A stretch of 64,000 nt of DNA from Paragorgia papillata (taxonomy: Eukaryota; Cnidaria; Anthozoa; Scleralcyonacea; Coralliidae), in NCBI GenBank assembly GCA_035771165.1, contig JAWNZC010000222.1, positions 558,001 to 622,000 of the forward strand, in the 5' to 3' direction. Below the pieces are notes generated by a model. It was not told where the DNA came from, searched no databases, and worked only from the letters and a program-made list of their open reading frames with translations. Of the stretch, positions 42,274 to 53,424 are shown piece after piece; within the stretch, counting starts at the first letter, position 1, and every line of letters starts with the position of its first letter. Both the position numbers and the translations under genes were made by a program.

Positions 42274-43880
42274 TGTTAGGATTTGTAAAAAAGTTGGGGC
42301 CGGCATAGGAACAATGAAACGCATCAAGCCTTATCTTCCCGCAAACACGTTGCAAACAATCTATCGCGCGCTGATACAGCCTTACTTTGATTACTGTTCT
42401 CCCTTATGGGGAGTTTGTTATCAACAATTCAAAGACAAACTTCAAAAATTTCAAAATCGGTCAGCGAGAATAATAGCTGGTGCTAGCTATGAGACCAGAT
42501 CTGCTGATGTTCTTCGATCTCTTGTTTGGGAAAATTTAGAGACAAGACGATGTACAACTAAATCAATATTGTTGTATAAAGTCTTGAATAACTATACTGG
42601 ACCGAATTTGAAAGAAATATTAATAACGAGAAATGTTTTGCAAACTAACTATGACCTCAGAAATGGTCTCACTGATTTAGCCCTTCCAAAACGGCCTATT
42701 TAACGGAATCAACGGAATCAACGGAATCGACGGAATCAACGGAATCAACGGAATCAACGGAAATTTGGTTAATCGCTTACTAACAAACGGTTAATAAAAT
42801 ACATTTATTTACGTTTATTAGCTGAGACTGAAACTGATCGGTCGTCGATACTTCAAGTAAGGTTATTGGATTAGACATATTACGTACATATATACGCGTA
42901 ATTGTTGAAAGAGATTTTATATTTTTGATTGCTATGATTGCGCAAATATACGTGTCTCATTTTAAATTTACTAAGTGTTAAGTCGGACACAACGGAACCT
43001 GTGGGTTGATTAACAGAAAAAGATTTTCGATTTTTAACTAAGGATCATAGCAAAACAACCTTTTGAAGCTTGGTTAAATGTAAATTAAAAAATCAGGGGT
43101 CTTCATTTATAAAGATATAAATACACAAGTGCTCTGTCTGTTGAACTCATTCTTTGAATTATAAACACGGGTATTTTTATTAAGATGATTACATTTAGCG
43201 TTTTCCGCACGTAGAAGGTACTATTGCGTCATGGATTGCACAAATGCAACAAATAAATTGTTGATTGGATATTCCACACAGACAACTGATAGTTATATTG
43301 GATTTTAACCATACAGTTGCCTAAGTGAACTAATTATAAGCTCGAAGCTTCAACATATATATGAATTAGATCATATTAAACATTCACGCATGTTTTTGAC
43401 TATGCTATAAAACACATCTTTGAAAATATTGTGCAATTTTTTAAAATATAAATCTTATATCCCTAATCCCCTAGTAAATAAAGGCATGTAAGAAAGACGG
43501 CCACACTACCCCTCAAAATTAGGTCTTCCTGGAGGAGTTTGGGTTTTGGTCGAGTATCGAGGGTTGCAAGCCGAGGGTCGTAAAATACGCTAAAATTTAC
43601 GCACATAATTTCCTACTAGCGGCACAAATAATATTTAGGCGGAAGATATACATGTTTTGGACATTTCATGCGCGCGGCAAAGGTGTTTACTCGGCACTGA
43701 TGACAGGAAATATTTAGTAAATTTGTCTACAAAATTTTATTACAAAATTTATTTGTTGCATTTGTGCAATCATGACGCAATAGTATACCTTCTACGTGCG
43801 GAAAACGCTAAATGTAATCGTCTTAATAAAAATACCCGTGTTTATGATTCAAAGAATGAGTTCAACAGACAGAGAGAACT

Positions 43881-43962
<82 letters not shown>

Positions 43963-44056
43963 TGAGTTATGGTTCACGAAATGTTAGAGAGTGCTCAATA
44001 CCATATATAGATAGAGCAAAATACAAAGTATAAAGTATAGTTTTACCTTAAAGTCT

Positions 44057-44097
44057 TCGCTACCAGAGGTTTCACCCTAAACGGGATCATCAGGCGA
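44057..44097 (-). ncRNA. Type I hammerhead ribozyme motif (minus arm)
   Basis: Same 41-nt architecture as 11611-11651: stem I TCGC/GCGA, CTGATGA, CCC/GGG stem II, GAAACC-TCT-GGTA. Complete on this arm. Confidence 0.65.
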
Positions 44098-44112
44098 CTG
44101 AAAAATATCCAG

Positions 44113-44153
44113 TCGCCTGATGATCCCGTTTAGGGTGAAACCTCTGGTAGCGA
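44113..44153 (+). ncRNA. Type I hammerhead ribozyme motif (plus arm)
   Basis: CTGATGA at 44117-44123, stem I TCGC (44113-44116) with GCGA (44150-44153), and the predicted cleavage after A44149. Only 15 bp separate it from the minus-arm motif, so a transcript through both could form one long hairpin instead. Confidence 0.65.
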
Positions 44154-44209
44154 AGACTTTAAGGTAAAAACTATACTTTATACTTTGTATATATATATAT
44201 ATATATTTA

Positions 44210-45180
44210 TTTTTTTATCAATCGTGAGCGGGCGGAATCCTACGTAATGCTGCAATTTGATTGGCTGCGTGAGCGGGCAGTTTTTTACGATATCTGACCA
44301 CGGTCACGGAATCCTAAATTTAATTTTAAAATTCATTTAAAATTGACCGATTTTCATAACTATTTCGCTTGCCACAGAAAAAATAAATTCAACAGAGAGC
44401 TACGGGGATGCAAATGAGTTATATTATCCAAATGGTTTTGACAACTTCATGTGTAAACAGCGAATTTTAAAAGAAACGCTGGGAAAACTGTGACAAAGCA
44501 AAATTTACGAGTTGACATTTATAAAGAAAACAGTTTAAAACGGTAGGAAAAACATACATAAACTTGTGAACACAGTATTTTGAATCACTAAATGAAACTA
44601 TATAGAAATATATATAAAAAATCATACCACGAGATTAAGATAGAAAAGCTCAGTGAAACCTTTTGACACTAAACTGTCTTTCTTCTGTTATCCAACCGCT
44701 ATACTCAACAAAACCGCTACAAGTCTTTTACCTTTTAGCCAAACATTTTCCACATGCCAACCTCATCGTCTCATGTCCTTGGAACTTGAAATTACAAATG
44801 GCTTACTGACAAGCATTTTCGTCTTCAAACTCGAGGACCACACTTTCAATTTTCATGCAGTCAGCCAAATATTGAAAGCGACTTTCCAAGCGAACAGCCA
44901 AAAACGAGCAAGCGACGAAGAAGAACGACGAAGAATCTTTATCAACTATAAACTTTAAAAACACTTGGACTGCATTTTGACTTCCCTTCGTAACTAGATC
45001 TTCGAGTTTTTAATGTTTTTTTAAGACAAAAAAGGTTCCAAGCCTCCCTGTAAGACTGCATGTCGGCAGTTGTTTACTCTCGAACGATAAACTTTGGACT
45101 TTTGAATATCACGTGAATGTCATCTCGATTACGCAACTTAATTCAATTATGTTAATTTCTCTAATTATGTAACAAAAAAA
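44210..45180. other. MULE interior, nothing recognised
   Basis: AT-rich; one plus ORF of 101 codons at 44653-44958 (SLELEITNGLLTSIFVFKLE) without a recognisable domain. It could be a relic of captured or element sequence; I do not call it a gene. Confidence 0.4.
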
Positions 45181-45186
45181 TAAATA

Positions 45187-45330
45187 AGTTATTTACCGTT
45201 TTGGTCGGTCCGTACAGAAAAATATTTGCCCTCGGTCTCAAAAATGTCCCTCGGCCTACGGCCTCGGGCCTTTTTAAAGACCTCGGGCAAATATTTTTCT
45301 ATACGGACCTCCCAGCCGGTAAATAACATA
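45187..45330. mobile_element. Small hairpin MITE with GTTATTTACCG termini
   Basis: GTTATTTACCG at the left and CGGTAAATAAC at the right. The arms also share GTCCGTACAGAAAAATATTT. A CGGCCTACGGCC loop lies in the centre. It is nested inside the MULE-like element. Confidence 0.65.
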
Positions 45331-46330
45331 TATATATATCTTTATAAATGAAGACCCCTGATTTTTTTATTTACATTTAACCAAGCTTCAAAAGGTGGTT
45401 TTGCTATGATCCTTAATTAAAAATCGAAAATCTTTTTCTGTTAATCAACCCACAGGTTGTGTCCGACTTAACACTGCGCAATCATAGCAATCAAAAATAT
45501 AAAATCTCTTTCAACAATTACGCGTAATATGTACGTAATATGTCTAATCCAATAACCTTACTTGAAGTATCGACGACAGATCAGTTTCAGTCTCAGCTAA
45601 TAAACGTAAATTAATGTATTTTATTAACCGTTTGTTAGTAAGCGATTAACCAAATTTCCGGCAGATTCCGTTGATTCTGTTGATTCCGTCGATTCCGTTG
45701 ATTCCGTTGATTCCGTTAAATAGAGATGCCGCTTCCAAAACCGAGAAGAGAATTTCTTAAAAAAAGTTTCAAGTATAGTGGGGCTAAACTCTGGAATAGT
45801 CTTCCGTTTGATACTAAACTAGCGGAATCAATTTACACTTTTAAGAATTTATTGAAACAAAATGGTTATCGGGCACCTACACTGTAATATGTTGTAATTC
45901 ATGGGTCACGCCTACTAATTAACCAACTTCTGTACATATATATTTGCTTGTAAATACTTTCTTTTTTACTTTATTTCTTTTGTAATAGTTATAATTGTTT
46001 GACGCCCTTCGTGGAAATCAACTAATCGTTGACGAGGCCAGCGTCATTAAATAAAGTTTTACATACATTACATACATACAGAAGGAGTGGCTGAGTGTGA
46101 AATATGAATATATAGTTAGAGTGAGAGAGTGTGATAGGAGCTGTGATAGGGGAGAGATATAGTCAGGGAGAGAATTGGAAATATATGTTATAAACCTTGC
46201 GTATATTGTGATTTGGTTACGAAAGAACCGCGGTACTTACTGCATTCGCAACAAAATTAATATCATAGTTAGTATGGTCAAGACTTTTCGAGGGAAAAGA
46301 ACTTCGAGGGAAACACCTGTAAGTATATAT

Positions 46331-46682
46331 ATAAATGACGAACACAGAACTATACCTTCAGCCAATGAATCGTTTACTTGATGTCTTGGGGCTTTGTGTT
46401 CGTGACTGAATGTTGATCTAAAATACAACAAGAGAATAGGGATGGTCTTGTAAGTGAGCAAATGATACTTGAACTTGACGAAGTCTTTCGAAATGATTGA
46501 TTGGTTCGAACCTGACATAACATATTTATTATCACCCTTCCTTTAAAGCCCTTCCTTTTTCGACCACTCCTAGTTATATTATCTTAGCAAATTTCTGTTT
46601 ATGTCTCTTAAAATAATCCATTTATATACTACTGTCTTTTAATTGGTAATTGAAATATTTTTCGTTAAAAAGTCAGCAAACC
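46331..46682. repeat. Module B copy 4
   Basis: It follows TATATATA at 46322-46330 and ends at TCAGCAAACC, directly before a TTAA-type MITE. Same arrangement as 53077-53424. Confidence 0.75.
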
Positions 46683-47424
46683 TTAAAGTGCACATGAAAC
46701 GAAAATTACGTCTGTCTTATTTGAAAGAACACTTAAAATGATAGAGTAACATCTTTTGCAGTTTCTCGTTTCCTTGCTTCGTTGTTGAGATATTTCAGTT
46801 TGTTTGATATGTAAAGTAAACAACTTGACGTCACATGCGCATAATGAGTAATCAGAGAAGGTTATATATCTTTGCTATTATCAAACCAAACTTAATTCGA
46901 AGGAAGTATGTGCGTGTGTTTCTCTCCAACGCCAAACATGTAGAATTTTCAAGTGATTATGTTTGATAATAGCAAAGATATACTAGAAGTTACTATCGCA
47001 AGGAAAGTGCTGCCTGAAGGACCAAATGGAGTCCTAATATGCTACTGAAAAATTCTGGATATACTCTGATTTTATACTTATAGTATAGTACAGTAGGTCA
47101 ACACCAGGGCCTGGCAGCCACGAACAGGAGTGGTGCAGTGCAGAGAATTGTTGCTTCAAGATTGCTAGTAGCAGTAACTTTCACTTGCTAGGGTCAGAAG
47201 ACCCACTTACTACATTTTTCTCAAATGACCTTCAGGCAGGAAAGATTAAACATTGAGAATTAAGATTTTCTGGTGCCGGCTATAGTAATAATTATACATA
47301 TTTTTGATATATCAAATCAACAAACAGCCAAGTACATATGCAGATAGACCAATGGGACAAAACAAATAGAAAATATATTTTTCTTTAAAAATAACAGGAA
47401 CAATAACATGACTAATAGTTTGCA

Positions 47425-47655
47425 AGATGATAGTGTTCTGAATGTTAGACTACACAGTCAGCAGTTCCACATCTAGCAATTTGTATGTTTGGGTATCATA
47501 TGGTAATAGTGTTCTGAATGTTAAGACTACACAGTTAGCAGTTCCACATCTAGCAATTTGTATGTTTGGGTATCATATGGTAATAGTGTTCTGAATGTTA
47601 AGACTACACAGTTAGCAGTTCCACATCTATCAGTTTGTGTGTTTGGGTATCATAT
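47425..47655. repeat. 86-bp tandem repeat, three units
   Basis: GATAGTGTTCTGAATGTTAG + ACTACACAGT(C/T)AGCAGTTCC and TTTGTATGTTTGGGTATCAT recur at about 47428, 47504 and 47582. The last unit contains the end of the minus ORF, so its 3' end was amplified. Confidence 0.8.
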
Positions 47656-47994
47656 GCAAGAGTTAGAGTGCCTAGCTCTAGGATAGCTTCAGTGAGTTCT
47701 TCTGATGCTGAATGTTCCAGTTCACATAGATTTTTGAGCTTATTGGCAACATTCACTGAAAACTGTAAGGCGGAGGTTTTGATGTGGGTCCTGAGTGGTT
47801 TGGACAAGGAGACGAAGATACCACTGAACCTTGCAACGATTGAACTTTTGGCTCATGCTACAATTTTCACAGAATGCCAGTGTGCCTTTTATAATGACCT
47901 TTTTATGGCATGAACAACAGCACTGGGTCTTTGCTATGTTCGATACACCAATGATATCTGCTACTACCTCTTGCAAAGAACTCATTATGCACAT
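47604..47994 (-). pseudogene. Zinc-ribbon/OB-fold-like protein fragment, one frameshift
   Basis: On minus, an ATG near 47985 opens MSSLQEVVADIIG..., then CSCHKKVIIKGTLAFCENCS, an SQKFNRCKVQWYLRLLVQT strand-rich part and LTVF. A one-base shift near 47765 continues as SVNVANKLKNLCELEHSASE...LGTLTLAYDTQTHKL. A C-x2-C/C-x2-C ribbon inserted in an OB-like strand pattern resembles the C-terminal DNA-binding domain of replication protein A large subunit and its relatives in Helitron-type elements. Assignment is tentative. Confidence 0.4.
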
Positions 47995-48146
47995 GTGACG
48001 TCAAGTTGTTTAATTTACATTTCAAACAAACTGAAATATCTCAAGAACGAAGCAAGGAAACGAAAAACTGCAAAAGATGTTACTCTATCATTTTAAGTGA
48101 TCTTTCAAATAAGACAAACTTAACTTTCGTTTCACGTGCACTTTAA

Positions 48147-51000
48147 CTGCCTAATCTATCGCCTTCTTTATATTCAGTAAGTTAATATTAGACATATGAG
48201 AACAAGTAGGGCTTAAATAAATAGACCTGGCTTTGAAGGAAACAGCGGAACTTATTTGACAAGTTTATTAATACATGCATCAAATTGACAGACAAACTGG
48301 CGCCACATAGGAACACACCCAGATATCCTATGATTGTGGAATTTCCTTTGGCAGAAACCCAATAATATAAAGCTCTAACTTTGTCCCAAATATTTCAGTA
48401 AATAATTTTATGCAATATGAGATCTCGGTTACCCAGACTGGCTTTTTCCCAAGTTTATAGACCGCCTTCACGCGATGCCGGTACAAACGAATATAAACGG
48501 CAGAATATCGTTTATGTTCGCACAAAGCGTTTGAATTTACAACAGTTTTGAAAATGCGTACACGACTGGGGAACCTTGTGGTGTCCATTCAGTATTACCA
48601 AGCCATGCGCTGTTTAAATAGCCACGTTTCGTCAAAAATCAATGGAAACGAAGAGCAATTGAAATCAAAGCGTAATGCATTCTAAGTTTACAAGTTCAGT
48701 CTTTCTGTTAAGCCCTAATCAAACGAGAACGCAAGTCGTCGCAAGTTGGCAGTCACGCTATCTCAGCCAGCCGCTCTGAATAGTTTCCCGAAAATATCAT
48801 GTACCGTGACAAAGTTAAAACTTGTTTAAAACACTCACGAAACCTTTATTTTGTTAATTTGGGTGTTCGAAGGAACGCCACAGAAATTCTGACTGCCAAC
48901 TTGCGATGACTTGCGTTCTCGATTGATTAGGGCTTTAAGGAACTCGCCTTATTGACTTAGTCATTCGCCAATTTCCACTGGCTAGTTATTGGTATAATTG
49001 TAAAAACAATAGTTTATAAGTTCTTACCACCAAAATCAGTAGAGTGGTCGTCCGGTCAGACTGTTAACCCACTGTCTTCTGCGAGGTTGGCTTTGAGAGG
49101 AAGGAAGACAAGCCTAAAATGCAAAGGAATGTTAATCATGTACGTGTGAATGAAAGAATGCCGTCCGCTTTACGGCAAGTTTACTACTCGGGCTACCTGT
49201 GCTAGCCGAGTCTAACACAAAATTGTATTATTGTATCATCCCGTCAGGCCTTACGAAACTGTAAAGGCATGTTGCGTGCTCGGTTTTTGCGAGTTATTTT
49301 GTCTTTGATCGGGTTGAGTTGAGGTGTTTTCCGACAGTATTGGTGAATTCATGAGTAGTTGATCAGTAACATTGCTGACAAGGTTTGTCCATGAAGACAG
49401 AATAGACGAATTTATTACAGACGCGAAAAAATGCCGTGCTGACATCACTCACATCAGTACCTTAGGAAGTTTGACTTGAGGACTAGAGACACAAGAAAGG
49501 GCCACAGTATATCAAAGAACATATACGTGCTGTTTACCTAGTAATGGCATTCTCCTTGTTTGAATAGCTTTACTTTTTGCAAGTGACCGAGTTATAGTTG
49601 ATCAGCCACAGTGGCTGACAATTGTCTTCATCATAAACATGCTTTCAAAATTCAAAGGCTTTACAATGTTTTACAACTGCACACGCCGTAGATCGCGGTA
49701 GACCTAGTACGTAAAAGATGACGAGCTATTTCAAAACAGGTTGGCCCTGGCCTTGCTGCTTTATAGTCCGACAACTGCAAAATGCAAGTTTCGTTATTAA
49801 AATTATTCTCAGCAGTTTACCATCTTTTCACTTTGCTCTATCTAAAACACTGCCTACACAGCACTCTAGTTTTTACTCTGATGAAGGACTCTGCTTGAAA
49901 TGTCAGTATGTCGCTATTAAAACTATTCTCAGCAGTTTACCATCTTTTCACTTTGCTCTATCTAAAACACTGCCTACACAACACTCTAGTTTTTAACTCT
50001 GATGAAGAGCTCTGCTGGCGAAGAGTCAGTATTTCGTTATTAAAACTATTCTCACAATCTAAAACACTGCCTACACAGCACTCTAGTTTTTACTCTGATG
50101 AAGGACTCTGCTTGAAACGTCAGTATTTCGTTATTAAAACTATTCTCAGCAGTTTACCATCTTTTCACTTTGCTCTATCTAAAACACCGGCTACACAGCA
50201 CTCTAGTTTTTACTCTGATGAAGGACTCTGCTCGAAGCGTCATGCAGTATTTTGTTATTAAGACTATTCTCAGCAGTATACCATCTTTTCACTTTGCTCT
50301 ATCTAAAACACTGCCTACACAGCACTCTAGTTTTTACTCTGATTTATTTTCTATTTACAAGCTTTGCCACGAGTGCCAGGGAAGTCCCTGCCTCCTCCGC
50401 AGGCTCTTATAATTTTTAGGAAAATAATTCGCGTTTGTGAAGCCAGGGAACTAGCGTAGAGCGCGCGCAATGGTTGATGCCACAGAGTGGTTGCTCCATT
50501 ACGTGGTCCCTATAAATATAATACAAAATGAAACCTAATGGCCAACATCAAGGCGTAAATAGGTACTTCTAAGCTAAGACTATAAAAATATCCCTCAACT
50601 TTCGACCACCAAACGTTGAAACTTCCTCTGGAGCCAAAACCTTGCGGTGGCAATAATATTCATTGAGGTGTCCAGTTGGGGCCTCGGATAGCATTAACAA
50701 GAAGACAAACAAGAACTGACACAGCTGACAGAGTTATTTTCTTTGTTACGTTGGTAAATTTTTGGCATAGTGTGAACACTCGTTAAACCGTCAAGAAATT
50801 CGAAGGGGTTGTGTAAACAAACGACTTTCTGCCGTTTTTCTGAAGTAGCGCTATCGCGCGACACATAATAAAAACAAACCTTAAAATAAACAGGGAAATA
50901 CAATAGAGGAGGTTAATCCTTCTAAGAGGGTAACCCTCTACCTCCATGTTAACAGGACCTATATATATTACGCTGTTGATATATTACGCTGTTACTCAGT
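48147..51000. repeat. 3-kb segmental repeat, copy 1
   Basis: It shares CTGCCTAATCTATCGCCTTC at the left through AACAGGACCTATATA at the right with 57420-61400, and most of it with 54290-57011. It contains a CATGCGCTGTTTAAATAGCC stretch, a GCGAGGTTGGCTTTGAGAGG stretch and a hammerhead-bearing monomer array. ORFs of 60-90 codons recur in all copies but lack domains. Confidence 0.8.
49810..50350 (+). repeat. Tandem ~120-bp monomers with hammerhead-like motifs (array 1)
   Basis: CTGATGA-type cores at 49878, 49999, 50095, 50215 and a damaged one near 50338 (spacing about 96-123 bp). In the better ones stem I TACT pairs with AGTA after GTC (e.g. 50091-50125), and the core ends GAAACGTC. Stem II (AGGACTCTGCTT or AGAGCTCTGCT) is weak or has an extra A. 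Between motifs lies ACCATCTTTTCACTTTGCTC. Confidence 0.65.
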
Positions 51001-51409
51001 AAGACGCTTACGTAATACGCTTATGGTAAGAAATCAATTTACATTTTGCAAAAACATTCTCAGTGGGAGATATAGAACGAAAGCTCGGGAAGTTTCATTC
51101 AAAAATTGAGATATTTACACTATTTTGTTGATACGTCTTTCAACAAACGTTTCAAATTAATAAAAAAAATGATTCTCAAGCCAAGCCCAAGACAGCGATC
51201 GAACTTGCAACTTTTAAATAACCGGTCAAACGCTGAACGAAACTAGAAGTTGGATGCATATTAGATCTATGACCATGTCTGGCGCTCAGAAACATAGAGC
51301 TTAATGAACGTCTACCAAACGTCTGTTCCATTACACAAAGCTCACAAACGTACCACAGCAGTTTACCAAAATACTGCTCACACAGCACTCTACTTTTATG
51401 ATACTCCAT

Positions 51410-51790
51410 GATTTACTCGGATGAAGAACTTTGATTTGAAACGTCAGTATTTCGTCATAAAACTATTCTCAGCAGTATATCATCTTTTCACTTTGCTCTA
51501 TCTAAAACACTGCCTACACAACACTCTAGTTTTTACTCTGACGAAGGACTCTGCTTGAAACGTCAGTATTTCGTTATTAAAACTATTTTCAGCAGTATAC
51601 CATCTTTTCACTTTGCTCTATCTAAAACACTGCTTACACAGTACTCTACTTTTATGATACTCCACGATTTACTCTGATGAAGGACTTTGATTCGAAACGT
51701 CATTATTTCGTTATCAAAACTATTTTCAGTAGTATATCATCTTTTCACTTTGCTCTATCTAAAACACTGCTTACATACCTTACATACTGC
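51410..51790 (+). repeat. Tandem hammerhead-like monomers (array 2)
   Basis: Three monomers with cores CGGATGA (51418), CTGACGA (51538) and CTGATGA (51674), each followed by TTGAAACGTC or TCGAAACGTC. The array ends in ACTGCTTACTGCCTAGCTTA before module A at 51839, where a monomer-like sequence continues on the opposite strand. Confidence 0.6.
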
Positions 51791-51838
51791 TTACTGCCTA
51801 GCTTATAATAAAGAGAACATTATAATATATATACATAT

Positions 51839-52628
51839 ATAATGAAATAAAAGTAGCGTGCTGCGTAGGCAGTGTTAAAACAACAATCGAAATATAGTAA
51901 GGTTTGATATACTGCCGAAACAGAGAACGTAGGAGTCTAACGTTTCGAGCGAAGGAATTATAAAGAGCGTTCAGAAATCCCGTTACTCTGTTACTCAGTA
52001 AGACGCTTACCCGAGAGCCTAAATATCGAGCTGGCGCTTACAAGAGACATGCCTGCATGGTATATCAATATTTTATAATAGTAACGCTTTGGAATCCAGT
52101 TTATTTCACTTTAGATACAGAACGTAAATTACTTACGGTTGACTAAAGAAATTTAAGATAGTCTGTGGACCACTGAAACTGCATACACTGATTGTATTGC
52201 TGAGTACGCGGCATTTGGCGTTTTGTCAAAACTACTGCTTTTCTACATGTATACGTGCAACACATCATTTAAACTATACATCTCAAATGAAAATGCTACC
52301 ACTTAGGAAGTACATATTTAGCTCTCCATCTGAGCCTCAGTGACTCAATGGTTAGAGCGTCTAACTAGTCATTAGAAGTTGAAGGTTTGAACCCTGTCTG
52401 GGGTCTCAGAAATATTTTCTGAGTATTTGAGCTTGACGAACGCCAAACATCTGTTACACTACACCAAGCTCGCAAACGTAGCACATGCACTACATGTATA
52501 CGTACAACTTATAATATCTAATATTTTGAAGCACATCTCATTCTCATATACACAAAGTATAAAAGCACTTATGATGAATTTGCAACCTTAGCTTTCTATC
52601 CAAATCTCACAAGACCTTATGATAGACC
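51839..52628. repeat. Module A copy 4 with SINE body
   Basis: Near-identical to 40465-41330, with a deletion of about 60 bp after GATTGTATT (52198) and a shorter lead before the tRNA-Thr-like head at 52333-52405. Confidence 0.8.
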
Positions 52629-52631
52629 TTA

Positions 52632-53032
52632 GGCCTGCGCTAAACGTCGCACAATAGACGAATTGAATTCGAATTAACTTCGTCGGTAATGCGACGTAAA
52701 TGCGACGTCGAGTTAAACGTCGAATTTCAGTCGAATTTATTTGGTTTTACTTGGACTCCTGGATCCTGAAAACGACTTGTTGAACACATGGCGCCAAATT
52801 TTCACAGACAGAAGAGAAACATTTCATTCGACGCGACGATAATTCGTCGTGCAACTCGAACACGATTATCGTCGCCCTATCCGTCTGACTCAGACGAATT
52901 TAATTGCCGAGACGAATTTAATTTGTGTGTCGGATGTAATCGAGTTATACATTGCAGTTTCGTCGGATAGAATTCAAACAATTAAATTCGTCTGAATTGA
53001 ATTCGTCTATTGTGCGACGTTTAGCGCAGGCC
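52632..53032. mobile_element. Complete Harbinger-like MITE with TTA target duplication
   Basis: TTA at 52629-52631 and 53033-53035 flank 40-bp perfect TIRs beginning GGCCTGCGCTAAACGTCGCA. The 3-bp TTA duplication and GGC end suit PIF/Harbinger. The interior is a mosaic of GACGAATT, CGTCGCAC and TCGTCGG words in both orientations. Confidence 0.75.
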
Positions 53033-53064
53033 TTACGAGAGAAAAGCACAACACACACACATAT

Positions 53065-53424
53065 TATATATATAAATGACGAACACAGAACTATACCTTC
53101 AGCCAATGAATCGTTTACTTGATGTCTTGGGGCTTTGTGTTGGTGACTGAATGTTGATCTAAAATACAAAAGGAGAATAGGGATGGTCTTGTAAGTGAGC
53201 AAATGATACTTGAACTTGACGAAGTCTTTCGAAATGAATTGATTGGTTCGAACCTGACATAACATATTTATTATCACCCTTCCTTTAAAGCCCTTCCTTT
53301 TTCGACCACTCCTAGTTATATTGTCTTAGCAAATTTCTGTTTGTGTCTCTTAAAATAATCCATTTATATACTGTCTTTTAATTGGTAATTGAAATAGTTT
53401 TCGTTAAAAAGTGAGCAAATCTTA
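53065..53424. repeat. Module B copy 5
   Basis: TATATATA-bounded start, AATGACGAACACAGAACTAT, ending AAAGTGAGCAAATC before the TTAA element at 53425. Same order as at 46331-46683. Confidence 0.75.

Larger units (their letters stand above)
43883..44206. mobile_element. PLE-end palindrome with two complete hammerhead-like motifs
   Basis: (TA)n 43883-43960, the one-sided tail 43961-44030, then a palindrome about 44031-44187 with a centre near 44105, and (TA)n to 44206. It is the same unit as 34665-34929 but in the opposite tail orientation and with both ribozyme cores kept. Confidence 0.8.
42693..45731. mobile_element. MULE-like foldback with about 400-bp TIRs and 10-bp TSD
   Basis: CTTCCAAAAC flanks both sides (42683-42692 and 45732-45741). 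The termini carry CTATTTAACGGAATCAACGG with about six tandem CGGAATCAA subrepeats. Arms 42696-43122 and 45340-45723 are inverted copies, differing by one block of about 36 bp. Long TIRs plus 9-11-bp duplications are typical of Mutator-like elements. No transposase remains. The interior holds a second inverted pair (43145-43262 and 43747-43868), a PLE palindrome and a small hairpin. Confidence 0.8.
42276..45886 (+). pseudogene. LINE reverse transcriptase C-terminus, split by a foldback insertion
   Basis: The first part (42276-42692) encodes ICKKVGAGIGTMKRIKPYLP, RALIQPYFDYCSPLWG and QKFQNRSARIIAGASYE, the distal RT/thumb region of a non-LTR retrotransposon. The second part (45732-45886) encodes RREFLKKSFKYSGAKLWNSL and a stop after YRAPTL. 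The two parts join in frame if the 42693-45731 insertion and one 10-bp duplication are ignored. The element is 5'-truncated and its 3' UTR runs to about 46080 with AATAAAG and a TACATACA tail. Confidence 0.85.
46683..48146. mobile_element. TTAA-type MITE interrupted by a 1-kb gene-like insert
   Basis: TTAAAGTGCACATGAAACG (46683) and its inverse ending TTAA (48146) are the MITE ends. The palindrome is continuous to about 46983 and resumes at 47984 (AACTCATTATGCAC). The 46984-47983 insert holds a broken ORF on minus and an 86-bp tandem repeat. Confidence 0.65.

Noticed and set aside
44653..44958. 101-codon plus ORF inside the MULE-like element
   Set aside because: No recognisable domain and no splice or start context. 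It could be a transposase relic, but nothing in the residues supports it.
47635..47913. 92-codon plus ORF
   Set aside because: It is antisense to the better-supported zinc-ribbon-like minus frame and partly translates the 86-bp repeat.
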